64,000 bases of DNA from contig NZ_QUDV01000007.1 of NCBI RefSeq assembly GCF_003477705.1, positions 98,538 through 162,537 on the forward strand, in the 5' to 3' direction. Under the pieces are notes generated by a model. The model saw nothing but the letters and a program-made list of their open reading frames with translations. It ran no database searches and was not told where the DNA came from. Both the position numbers and the translations under genes were made by a program. Every line of letters begins with the position of its first letter. The stretch's first letter is position 1. Positions 43,312 through 51,237 of the stretch are shown here, one piece after another. The stretch comes from Dorea sp. AF36-15AT. GTDB lineage: Bacteria; Bacillota; Clostridia; Lachnospirales; Lachnospiraceae.

Positions 43312-44811
43312 CTACCACGTATTCTTCTGTTCGTCTGTCACCTGCATCGTATCCGCATTTACCAGATAAAAATCCACCAATTCAGTCTCGTAATTACCGT
43401 CCGGAAATACTTTTTCCAGCACCAATTCTTCGCAGGAATTACCATCTGCATCTGTCTTGGAACCATTATCGTACAGACAGTATCTCACATTTACCGTATT
43501 GCCGTCTTTTGTTTCCTGCATTTCACTGACAATAGCATAAACTTCTCCTTTTGCATTTGCTGTGTAACTGAATGCCATATTTTGAAGAGTATTCTGCTCC
43601 TGCAGATAATTATAGACTGCCAGCATTGCATTCTGAATCATCAGACCATCATGCTGTCCTTCCATCTCGTAATCTTCTACCGTATCCTCGCTCTGACTAT
43701 CTTCTGTCTCTGATGAATTCCCTGTATTCGTATCCAGCGATTCTTCATTATTCTCATCAGCATCCGTTGTATCTGAAGACAACCACAAGCTATCCATACT
43801 CTGCATGACAAATGGATTATTGGTTCGGTACCTCCGCTCGCCACCGTAATCCTCCTGTACGGTTATATACGTATATTTGCTGTCATGATCTGTTACTGTC
43901 TCTATCCCATCCATTCCCAGTACTACACTCAGACTACTCATTCCAAGGATCAAAAGTGCAAATATCGCTGCAGCACCATAGATGATTATCAATGCCACTC
44001 TGCTTTTACCCGACTGCACAGCTAATTCCTGGCAATTGTGTATGTATAAACTCACAATTCCCCAGATTATAAGAACTGCCAGACCGATTCCAACAACAAC
44101 GATTGATATTTCCGCGAAATGATATCTCACTTCATATCCCATATCACGGTTAATGCCATACCACAGACCATAGAAAAATGTACTATACGCAAGAATCACA
44201 GTAATGATACCAATCCGTATCGGATGCTCTTTCTTATCTGCTACCGCCTTTTTAAGCGCTTCAGCCATCTGTACTATATCTCTTTGCTCTATCCACATAG
44301 CAAGCTCTGATTCAGACGGATATGCACCTTTTACATCCGGGATACCGGCAAAACGAGTCAGATTCTCCTGTACACTATCCACATCTTCTGTCGCCTGTGC
44401 TGTTACAATCCTCAGATAATAATAGAGTTTCAACTGCACCGGATTGCATTTATCCGTACGAATATCTACAAGTTCTTCTCCTGCGCGCTCATAATTACCA
44501 AGAAGCACACTCATTCTCGCCATAACAAAAAGCATCTGATTCGCAACTGCAGGATAACGCCGATACTGCTTTTCATATAAATACTTCGCATACTCATGCC
44601 GTTCCTCCGGTGCTAACTGATAGGACTTCTTTCTGTTCTGTGCCAGCATCGCGATTCGTAGACCATAAGCCAATTCCAAAATTGCAATCAGCTGGCAGAT
44701 AAATGCACCAAATCCCCAGATATCCGTTGTGCGCTCCACATAGGTCACCAGAACAACACCGAGCATTGCCGGAAGCACAATCAACCATTTCACTTTATCT
44801 GATTTCCCCAT
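43312..44811 (-). CDS. Membrane protein with TPR-like middle, unknown function
   Basis: A 499-residue protein: two N-terminal helices (about 9-60), a helical TPR-like region (about 75-180, ARMSVLLGNYERAGEELVDI), two or three more helices (about 195-290), then an exported C-terminal part with an acidic low-complexity linker (ENNEESLDTN...) and a beta-rich end. I do not recognise the family. Its ribosome site lies inside a hairpin (44820-44856), which may regulate its translation. Confidence 0.65.
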   Translation of the reverse strand: MGKSDKVKWLIVLPAMLGVVLVTYVERTTDIWGFGAFICQLIAILELAYGLRIAMLAQNRKKSYQLAPEERHEYAKYLYEKQYRRYPAVANQMLFVMARMSVLLGNYERAGEELVDIRTDKCNPVQLKLYYYLRIVTAQATEDVDSVQENLTRFAGIPDVKGAYPSESELAMWIEQRDIVQMAEALKKAVADKKEHPIRIGIITVILAYSTFFYGLWYGINRDMGYEVRYHFAEISIVVVGIGLAVLIIWGIVSLYIHNCQELAVQSGKSRVALIIIYGAAAIFALLILGMSSLSVVLGMDGIETVTDHDSKYTYITVQEDYGGERRYRTNNPFVMQSMDSLWLSSDTTDADENNEESLDTNTGNSSETEDSQSEDTVEDYEMEGQHDGLMIQNAMLAVYNYLQEQNTLQNMAFSYTANAKGEVYAIVSEMQETKDGNTVNVRYCLYDNGSKTDADGNSCEELVLEKVFPDGNYETELVDFYLVNADTMQVTDEQKNTW

Positions 44812-44819
44812 AAAAAATC

Positions 44820-44856
44820 CTCCTGAATTGATACCATTTTAGCACCAACTCAGGAG
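44820..44856 (-). promoter_or_regulatory. Hairpin enclosing the ribosome site of the 43312-44811 gene
   Basis: On the minus strand CTCCTGAGTTG (44856-44846) pairs with CAATTCAGGAG (44830-44820), one mismatch, with a 15-base loop. The 3' arm contains the GGAGG of the next gene, followed by ATTTTTT and ATG. It could act as a translation switch or a terminator. Confidence 0.55.
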
Positions 44857-44873
44857 AATTCAAGTACTTTATC

Positions 44874-45425
44874 TTACACTTCCATATGGCAGTTCCATTC
44901 TTCCCATTTCTTCGGTTCCCAGTCCTTCGGCACATCGTAATCATCCAGCGCGCCGTTCATCTTGCGATAGCCGATCCGCATCTTGCTGATGCGCCATACG
45001 CCGTCTTCGCATTTACGGAAATCATTACAGTACATGGAGAAGCCTTCTACCGTATGATCTTTGTAGGAGTTGTTATCCTCATACAGGAAAATACCTCTCG
45101 CATGTGTCTCGTCGATCAACCAGATCAGCGGATTGTGGCTCATATGCATCGTCATCATATTACGGTTCACATACTTCGAACGCATTGCCTGATCCTTCGG
45201 CTCTGTCGGGCTCTCGGTAAAGCACCGGTATGTAAAATCCTCTGTAAAAAGGTCGCAGACATACTCTTCTTTTTTCATGTCCATAGACCAATAATAGAAA
45301 TACTGTGCATCCAATATACGCTGACGCTCACACAACTGCTCCGGTGTGTAGGTCTGCTGCCGCACATGCTTCATCACCTCAATGACAAGTTTCTGAATCT
45401 TTACATCCTGTTTCATAATCTTCAT
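44874..45425 (-). CDS. NTF2-like/SnoaL-fold protein resembling BaiE-type dehydratases
   Basis: A 183-residue single-domain protein. RILDAQYFYYWSMDM near residues 37-50 and MTMHMSHNP near 91-99 recall the Tyr/Asp and MHMGH segments of BaiE, the bile-acid 7alpha-dehydratase, and a distal Arg sits in MRIGYRK. The fold call is fairly safe; the activity is not. SnoaL-type proteins also include isomerases and proteins with no known catalysis. The ATG follows AGGAGG at 8 bases. It stands alone, with no other bai-like gene beside it. Confidence 0.7.
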   Translation of the reverse strand: MKIMKQDVKIQKLVIEVMKHVRQQTYTPEQLCERQRILDAQYFYYWSMDMKKEEYVCDLFTEDFTYRCFTESPTEPKDQAMRSKYVNRNMMTMHMSHNPLIWLIDETHARGIFLYEDNNSYKDHTVEGFSMYCNDFRKCEDGVWRISKMRIGYRKMNGALDDYDVPKDWEPKKWEEWNCHMEV

Positions 45426-45489
45426 ACTGCATTCCTCCTGTCGTCATTATCTACAGTATAACACAGTTGGAGTAGATTATGTCTGCAAA

Positions 45490-46092
45490 TTAGAAATAGA
45501 AATCCGCATTTTCCAGTCTGCAATATCTGCTGTCATTTTCCATATATAGTTCAAAAGTGCCATCCACGATTACTTCCGTGCCATCGGTCGGATATTCATC
45601 CGGATAAATGTGTGAGCCATCTCCCCATACGAATTCCAGTCCCTGTGCACAGCACTCTGTTGCATCCTTAATCACACAATAATAATACTGATTTTTTGTC
45701 ATTTCATCATATGTTACGTAAAACTTCCCCTCAATCCGGAATGTCTTACCCACATACTGTTCCGGATCAGACATCATCTGATAAACCGTTGCATAGATCA
45801 TATCACTGTCCATTACCGAAAGATCCACATCCACTGCCGCCTCTGGCGCATTGACCGTTCCCTGTACGCTCTCTGGCGTCTGCGTATCTGTATTCTGTTG
45901 ATTATTTTTCTGAGTATCTTCTTTGGTCGATTCTTCTGTTTTCTTTTGTTCTTCTTTTTTTACCTGACTTTCTATAACTTTATCTACCGTTTCTCCACTA
46001 TTAATACCTTTTCCATTGTCCGCCCGCTTTCCACAGCCTGATATCAACACCACTGCTGCCAGCAGCCAGATCCCTATTCCTGTTCTTTTCAC
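45490..46092 (-). CDS. Lipoprotein with OB-fold-like domain in the zinc importer operon
   Basis: About 200 residues. GTG at 46092 has GGAGG 8 bases upstream and is the more likely start; an ATG two codons earlier overlaps the znuB stop (TAATG). The lipobox is LISGC. A long K/E/Q/T linker precedes a domain (about 95-200) with PEQYVGKTFRIEGKF, CVIKDATECCAQGLEF and DGTEVIVDGTFELY, which resembles the C-terminal domain of DUF1980/TIGR03943 (YcgQ-type) zinc-regulated proteins. It may handle or sense metal outside the membrane. The relation is by eye and needs a profile search. Confidence 0.7.
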   Translation of the reverse strand: MKRTGIGIWLLAAVVLISGCGKRADNGKGINSGETVDKVIESQVKKEEQKKTEESTKEDTQKNNQQNTDTQTPESVQGTVNAPEAAVDVDLSVMDSDMIYATVYQMMSDPEQYVGKTFRIEGKFYVTYDEMTKNQYYYCVIKDATECCAQGLEFVWGDGSHIYPDEYPTDGTEVIVDGTFELYMENDSRYCRLENADFYF

Positions 46093-46097
46093 GGACA

Positions 46098-46934
46098 TTA
46101 CCTCCCTGTCAATCTAGCCATTACACTAAATACGCCAAATGCCACCATATCTGTCACTACAATCGTAGACCCTACCGGTGTTCCTGCCAGAATAGACAAT
46201 AACAATCCCAGAACTGCGCATATGACAGACAATACCACGGAACAGATTGTTACAGATAAAAATGACTTAAATATCCGCATCGCTGACAATGCCGGAAAAA
46301 TAATCAATGCTGAGATCAGTAGTGATCCCACCAGGTTCATTGCCAGTACAATGATCACTGCCGTAATCACTGCAATCAACAGATTATAGCAATCTGTTTT
46401 CATTCCCGTTGCCTTCGCAAATGATTCATCGAAGGTTACACAGAATATCTTATGATAAAAAAACACAAATAATATTACAACTAATACAGACAATATTACA
46501 CATACTTTTACCTGTGCCGAAGTAAGGGTTAATATGGATGTCGAACCAAACAGGGTACTGCACACATCACCGGACACGTTCGGTCCTGTTGAAAATATAT
46601 TCATCAGCATGTATCCGATTGCCAGCGCACTTACCGATATCATGGCAACTGCCGCATCTCCTTTGATTTTTGTATTCTGCCCGGTTCTTAACAACAGAAT
46701 CGCACACACAATCGTAATCGGAAGAATAAACAACATATTATTTGTAAAATTCAACACTGCCGCCACTGCCATCGCTCCAAATGCCACATGGGAAAGTCCG
46801 TCTCCGATAAATGAAAAACGTTTCAGAACCAGTGTGACACCAAGCAGCGAAGAACACATCGCAATCAGCACGCCAACCATCATTGCATACCGCACAAATG
46901 GATACTGAAAATACAGAATTAATTTATCCATCAC
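46098..46934 (-). CDS. znuB: Zinc/manganese ABC transporter permease (ZnuB-like)
   Basis: A 278-residue ABC-3 family permease with about eight helices and the segments LKRFSFIGDGLSHVAFGAMA and LVGSLLISALIIFPALSAMR. It overlaps the znuC stop by 4 bases. It works with the neighbouring ATPase and binding protein to import Zn2+ or Mn2+. Confidence 0.92.
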   Translation of the reverse strand: MMDKLILYFQYPFVRYAMMVGVLIAMCSSLLGVTLVLKRFSFIGDGLSHVAFGAMAVAAVLNFTNNMLFILPITIVCAILLLRTGQNTKIKGDAAVAMISVSALAIGYMLMNIFSTGPNVSGDVCSTLFGSTSILTLTSAQVKVCVILSVLVVILFVFFYHKIFCVTFDESFAKATGMKTDCYNLLIAVITAVIIVLAMNLVGSLLISALIIFPALSAMRIFKSFLSVTICSVVLSVICAVLGLLLSILAGTPVGSTIVVTDMVAFGVFSVMARLTGR

Positions 46935-47638
46935 TTTATACCTCCTGCTGCTTTTATATATTCTTTGTGCCTTGCGTGTCTGATATATTCTTCTTTTGTT
47001 CCAAAGAATACATGTTTGCCAGTATGAAGAATATGACTCGAGTAAGTGAGTGATGCTCTCAGATCATGTGAGATCATCACAATCGTCAGTTTATCTCTCT
47101 GATTCAGTTCATAGATTAACTGATACATTTCTTTTGTCACCTTAGGATCCAGACCTGCTGTCGGTTCATCCAGCAAAAGTATTTTTCTGGTAGCGCAGAG
47201 TGCCCTTGCAAGCAGGACCCTCTGTTGCTGACCCCCGGATAATTCACGGTAACATCGTTTTTCCAGATGTGTGATCTGCATTTTCTCCATCATCTGATAC
47301 GCATACTCTTTTTCCTCACGGTTATAAAATGGTCTCAGCCCACAGCGATTCTGACATCCTGAGAGAACAATTTCTCTCACGGATGCCGGGAAGTCTTTCT
47401 GGATGACAGTCTGTTGCGGCAGATACCCTATCTCTTTTCTGTTCAGACCATTTCCCAATATTACTTCTCCACTTAATGGCTGTTGAAGCCGGAGCAGGGT
47501 ACGCATCAATGTCGATTTCCCTGATCCATTTTCACCTACTATACTTAAATACTCTCCCTCTTCAACTGAAAAATTAATATTTTTCAAAATTGCCTTACCA
47601 TCATATCCTACCGTCAGATTTCTACATCCAAGCTGCAT
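46931..47638 (-). CDS. znuC: Zinc/manganese ABC transporter ATP-binding protein (ZnuC-like)
   Basis: A 235-residue ATPase with Walker A GENGSGKSTL, signature ELSGGQQQRVLLARAL and Walker B ILLLDEPTAGL. It is 11 bases downstream of znuA and overlaps znuB. Confidence 0.93.
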   Translation of the reverse strand: MQLGCRNLTVGYDGKAILKNINFSVEEGEYLSIVGENGSGKSTLMRTLLRLQQPLSGEVILGNGLNRKEIGYLPQQTVIQKDFPASVREIVLSGCQNRCGLRPFYNREEKEYAYQMMEKMQITHLEKRCYRELSGGQQQRVLLARALCATRKILLLDEPTAGLDPKVTKEMYQLIYELNQRDKLTIVMISHDLRASLTYSSHILHTGKHVFFGTKEEYIRHARHKEYIKAAGGIK

Positions 47639-47649
47639 CTTCTTCCCTC

Positions 47650-48648
47650 CTACTGTAATGCTTCTTTTAATACTTCCAGGTTATCTTCCATAACAGACAG
47701 ATAAGTCGTTCCTGCTTTCACATCATCCGATGTCGCGGACTGCATGGAATCCAACGTCAGGATCTTCTGATTCTTATCTTTCGTATTTTCAATAATGGCT
47801 TTGGCAATCTTCTGGTCAGATTTTTCAATCGTCATCACATTCTTAAGTCCCAGTTCATCTACTTTTCCAGCCAGAAATGTGATCGTTTCAAAACTTGCTT
47901 CCGTCTCTGCCGAGCATCCCACAAATGCTGCATAATAATCCAGACCATAATCATCTACCATATAGCGGAACGGGAATCTGTCTCCAAATAATAACGTCTT
48001 CTGCGATGCCTCATCCACTGTTTTCTGGTAGTTCTGATCCAGTTCATCTAATTTTGCCGCATAATTCTCTTCATTCTTCTGATAAGTCTCCGCGTGATCT
48101 TTATCAATTTCGCTCAGATCATCTGCAATTGCCTTACAAAAGACCTTTGCATTTTTCAATGAAAGCCACACATGCTCATCATACTCCGGTTCTTCCTCCT
48201 CTTCAGATTTCTCCTCCGACTCTTCTTCCTCAGCTTCCATGCCTTCTACAACCTCTTCTTCCTTTGCAGAATTGCCCAGAACATCCAGTAGATTAATGAC
48301 TTTCATGTCTTTGTTTACTGCCTCTTTCAGTGCGTCTTCTACCCATGCATCGGATTCTCCACCCACGTAAATGAACAGATCGCAGTCCGATATCTTCATG
48401 ATGTCTTCCGATGTCGGCTGGTAGCTGTGAAGATCCACTCCGTTATCCAGTAACATCGTCAGATCTACATGATCGCTTGCGTCACCTGCTATTTCACGTA
48501 CCCAGTCATATTCCGGGAAGATGGTTGTTACTACCTTAATCTGTTTTTCGTCTTTTTCTGTTGTCTGATTGGAATCTGCCTGACCGCAGGCTGAAAGACC
48601 GCAGATCGATAATACTACGGCTAGAATGATAGAAATATATTTTTTCAT
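47650..48648 (-). CDS. znuA: Zinc/manganese-binding lipoprotein (ZnuA-like)
   Basis: A 332-residue cluster A-I binding protein. Lipobox LSAC; metal-ligand regions GVDLHSYQPTSEDI and DEHVWLSLKNAK supply histidines. The third usual His (in an FGHxAF motif) is Asp here (LLFGDRFPFRYMVDDYGL). The loop before DEHVW, His-rich in many ZnuA proteins, is strongly acidic (ESEEKSEEEEEPEY). It delivers Zn2+ or Mn2+ to ZnuB. Which metal is not certain given the Asp. Confidence 0.88.
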   Translation of the reverse strand: MKKYISIILAVVLSICGLSACGQADSNQTTEKDEKQIKVVTTIFPEYDWVREIAGDASDHVDLTMLLDNGVDLHSYQPTSEDIMKISDCDLFIYVGGESDAWVEDALKEAVNKDMKVINLLDVLGNSAKEEEVVEGMEAEEEESEEKSEEEEEPEYDEHVWLSLKNAKVFCKAIADDLSEIDKDHAETYQKNEENYAAKLDELDQNYQKTVDEASQKTLLFGDRFPFRYMVDDYGLDYYAAFVGCSAETEASFETITFLAGKVDELGLKNVMTIEKSDQKIAKAIIENTKDKNQKILTLDSMQSATSDDVKAGTTYLSVMEDNLEVLKEALQ

Positions 48649-48710
48649 GATATGATAAAACCTCCATTGTAAATTCTGTTATAGATTGTGCCAAAAATAA
48701 GTACACAAAT

Positions 48711-48740
48711 AAAAGGGTATTCTTTCATCTCTTATACCCA
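48711..48740 (-). terminator. Possible terminator of the fur / small membrane protein transcript
   Basis: On the minus strand GGGTAT (48739-48734) pairs with ATACCC (48720-48715), then TTTTATTTG. The stem is short, so read-through to znuA is likely. Confidence 0.45.
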
Positions 48741-48763
48741 TTCTGCTCCAATGAAGATTTTAT

Positions 48764-49063
48764 TTAACTGTCTAGTCTTACCTTTTGACTCACCAGCGTA
48801 ATGCACAAAACGCACAGACATCCTGTTTCCAATATCCGTGATCTCTGTACAAAAATAAGACCTGCTGTGACCGAATCATTTACAGCGGTTCCTACATTTT
48901 TTACAATCTGCTTAGCCTGATGGATGCAGGCACAGATTGGGCAGTCTTCACCTGTACACTGATGATTTTCTTCTTTTGCGATATAAAACAGAGAAGCCAA
49001 TGTCACAAACACAAATAACACACATGCTATCACTGCTATATTCTTTTTTCTATTTGCGTTCAT
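48764..49063 (-). CDS. Small two-helix membrane protein with a cysteine-rich loop
   Basis: A 99-residue protein starting at ATG 49063, after AAGGAG. An N-terminal helix (IAVIACVLFVFVTLASLFYI) is followed by an external loop CTGEDCPICACI and a second hydrophobic stretch CLCVLCITLVSQKVRLD. It overlaps the end of the Fur-family gene and precedes znuA. Six or more cysteines and its place between the Fur-family gene and the importer hint at metal handling. The family is not recognised. Confidence 0.7.
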   Translation of the reverse strand: MNANRKKNIAVIACVLFVFVTLASLFYIAKEENHQCTGEDCPICACIHQAKQIVKNVGTAVNDSVTAGLIFVQRSRILETGCLCVLCITLVSQKVRLDS

Positions 49064-49085
49064 TGCGCTTCTCCTTTCCCAGGGA

Positions 49086-49514
49086 TTATTCTGCGCAGCC
49101 AGCTTCCTTCTGCCTGCATTCACTGCAGACACCATAAAAAACGGTACGCATTGCATTCAGTTCAAAGCTGTGATGTTCCATCATATGCTGACTCAATTCC
49201 TCAACCTCATGACAATGCAAATGAATCAGCTTTCCACATTTCTCACATTTACAGTGATAACAATGATGACCTTCGTCCTGTCCGCCAATATATTCAAAGC
49301 AGGCACTGCTTTTCTCATCCACTACATATTTGGCAACAATTCCTTCTTTCACCATCTTATCCAACTGACGATATACCGTTGTGGTTCCAACTGCTATCCC
49401 CTGCTCTTGAAAATGCCTCCGGATATCATTCACTGTTACATGCTGTCCCTGAACAGATTTCAAATAGGTAAGTATCTCGGTCATTTGTTTTGTTTTATAT
49501 TGTGCTTTTGACAA
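49086..49514 (-). CDS. Fur-family metalloregulator (Zur/PerR type)
   Basis: A 142-residue protein: winged-helix DNA-binding half (VNDIRRHFQEQGIAVGTTTVYRQL) and a dimer/metal half with HHCYHCKCEKCGKLIHLHCHEV and VCSECRQKEAGC, the two CxxC pairs of the structural zinc site. It likely begins at TTG 49514 after AAGGGG; the first ATG (49484) has no ribosome site. The adjacent metal importer suggests Zur. Its promoter is bracketed by two operator-like repeats (49536-49550, 49585-49599), so it probably represses itself. Confidence 0.88.
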   Translation of the reverse strand: MSKAQYKTKQMTEILTYLKSVQGQHVTVNDIRRHFQEQGIAVGTTTVYRQLDKMVKEGIVAKYVVDEKSSACFEYIGGQDEGHHCYHCKCEKCGKLIHLHCHEVEELSQHMMEHHSFELNAMRTVFYGVCSECRQKEAGCAE

Positions 49515-49535
49515 ATGAACCGCCCCTTTCTAATC

Positions 49536-49550
49536 TGGAAATCGTTTTCA
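49536..49550. promoter_or_regulatory. Fur/Zur-like operator 1
   Basis: TGGAAATCGTTTTCA, an imperfect palindrome just downstream of the -10 (ATTTTA, 49550-49555) of the Fur-family gene, over its start of transcription. Confidence 0.6.
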
Positions 49551-49577
49551 TTTTACCATATTTTATAATCGTGTCAA
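49550..49577 (-). promoter_or_regulatory. Promoter of the Fur-family gene
   Basis: On the minus strand TTGACA (49577-49572), a 16-base spacer, then TAAAAT (49555-49550). Confidence 0.7.
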
Positions 49578-49584
49578 TATAATT

Positions 49585-49599
49585 TGAAAATGTTTTCCA
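49585..49599. promoter_or_regulatory. Fur/Zur-like operator 2
   Basis: TGAAAATGTTTTCCA, a near-perfect palindrome of the same type as 49536-49550, just upstream of the -35. It also lies 85 bases before the divergent PHP gene and could affect it. Confidence 0.6.
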
Positions 49600-49683
49600 T
49601 TTTACATTTTGTGATTGCGTTCCGTCTGATGGCTTATTATAATTAACACGAATATACTTATAGCATTGGCAGGAGGTATACAC

Positions 49684-50391
49684 ATGAAGAAATTATTGGC
49701 AGACATGCATATGCATACATTGGTCAGCGGTCATGCCTATGGCACCATCCGCGAGATGGCAGCTGCGGCTGCGGAAAAAGAATTATCTCTGATTGGAATT
49801 ACAGAACATGCACCGGGAATCCCGGGCACGGTAGATCCATTTTATTATCTGAACCTGGAAGTTATCCCACGCACAATCCACGGTGTGGAAGTACTGCACG
49901 GAAGCGAGATCAATGTCCTGAATGACGGTACCTTATCTCTTGGCCAGCGTTATATCAATCATCTGGATTACGCTATCGCAGGCATCCATATGCAGTGCTA
50001 TGAAAATGCAGGACGCGACCAGAATACGACGAACCTAATTGAATGCATGAAGCACGACAAGGTGCGCTTTGTCTCTCATCCGGACGATGACCGAACACCG
50101 TTAGATTATGACAGACTGGTTCAGGCTGCCCGTGATTATCATGTTGCATTGGAAGTGAATAACAGTTCCTTAATCAAGAAGGAAAAACGTGTGAATTGTT
50201 ACGATAATTATAGAACGATGTTAGATCTCTGCCAGCAGTACCGGGTGCCGATCACCGTCAGCTCGGATGCACACGATCCAAGCGGTGTCGGTAATTTCAC
50301 CCTGGCACTTGAACTGCTGGAAGAGATTGGATTTGATGAAGATCTGATCCTGACCAATGATATAGATAAACTCAAATCATTTATCAGGTAA
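49684..50391 (+). CDS. PHP-domain phosphatase (YcdX/histidinol-phosphatase-like)
   Basis: A 235-residue PHP-fold metalloenzyme. DMHMHTLVSGHAYGT supplies the first His pair, GITEHAPG the next, VSHPDDD the third and SDAHDPSGVG the last, giving the expected multi-metal site. YcdX-type members are phosphatases of broad or unknown substrate. The start ATG 49684 follows GGAGG. It is divergent from the Fur-family gene. Confidence 0.9.
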   Translation: MKKLLADMHMHTLVSGHAYGTIREMAAAAAEKELSLIGITEHAPGIPGTVDPFYYLNLEVIPRTIHGVEVLHGSEINVLNDGTLSLGQRYINHLDYAIAGIHMQCYENAGRDQNTTNLIECMKHDKVRFVSHPDDDRTPLDYDRLVQAARDYHVALEVNNSSLIKKEKRVNCYDNYRTMLDLCQQYRVPITVSSDAHDPSGVGNFTLALELLEEIGFDEDLILTNDIDKLKSFIR

Positions 50392-50414
50392 CGTAACGAT
50401 ATGATCAGCGTTTG

Positions 50415-51233
50415 TTATCTGCAATCCAGGCTGACATCTCCGCTGTCGGTCTGGATCACCAGATTTCCACCCTTTCCTTTCTGTGTATAAGACAGAGCAC
50501 AATCATCCTCGTCTTCCTTCACTTTACCGCCGAGTGCATCATCCACATCGACATCTCCCATATCTGTATCTATCTGAATATTCCATGCCCCTATTACATC
50601 TTCTGTTCCAACAAAGTGGATATCTCCCATATCAGAATCTATCTTCAGATTATCAAAATCACAGTTTTTGAAGTAAATATCTCCGGAATTGCTCTGCACT
50701 GTACCATTCTCGATCTTGCATCCATTTAACATGATGTTACTCATGTCCGTCTTAATATCAGCCATCTTCCATTCCTGTTCTTCCGGAATGTAAAGCGTCA
50801 CCACATTTTCATCCGTTGTGACCGGTCCTCCTCCCAAAAGTCCTGACAAGAATCCGATATCCACATGGTAATAAAACTTACCTGTATTATCATTTTCCCG
50901 AATCGTTAATTTGCCGTCCTTCACCTGATAACTCATCGGATCTTTCGTCTGGTCAGATGCCTGATAAGAAATATAACAGAACCGGTCATCGGAAGGAACC
51001 ACCTGCAGATTCATATCCGTCATGGAAATATCTACCGAATCGAAATCATCCAGTTTTGTCTTCTCAAGAAGAACCTCATTGTCTCCTTTTTTTGCAGCTC
51101 CATCCATCTTGTTCAGATCGGCCGCTTTCACATATTTACCACCGCCACTTGCGACACCGATTCCTGTCAAAATTGCACCACATACACAACATCCGACTCC
51201 TGCCACAAGCCATGCTTTTACCCAACTTTTCAT
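50415..51233 (-). CDS. DUF4097-type beta-repeat protein with membrane anchor
   Basis: A 272-residue protein: one N-terminal helix (WLVAGVGCCVCGAILTGIGV), then a beta-helix-like series of short repeats (FDSVDISMTDMNLQVV, IKTDMSNIMLNG, IDSDMGDIHFVG, IDTDMGDVDVDD, QTDSGDVSL), the DUF4097 pattern. This is the standard last gene of PadR-DUF1700-DUF4097 operons. Its function is thought to be envelope related but is not proven. Confidence 0.88.
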   Translation of the reverse strand: MKSWVKAWLVAGVGCCVCGAILTGIGVASGGGKYVKAADLNKMDGAAKKGDNEVLLEKTKLDDFDSVDISMTDMNLQVVPSDDRFCYISYQASDQTKDPMSYQVKDGKLTIRENDNTGKFYYHVDIGFLSGLLGGGPVTTDENVVTLYIPEEQEWKMADIKTDMSNIMLNGCKIENGTVQSNSGDIYFKNCDFDNLKIDSDMGDIHFVGTEDVIGAWNIQIDTDMGDVDVDDALGGKVKEDEDDCALSYTQKGKGGNLVIQTDSGDVSLDCR

Positions 51234-51237
51234 CGCT

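Noticed and set aside
45490..49514. Reading the metal importer as a defence or metal-resistance island
   Set aside because: All parts fit an ordinary metal uptake operon with its Fur-family regulator; there is no mobility gene or composition shift.
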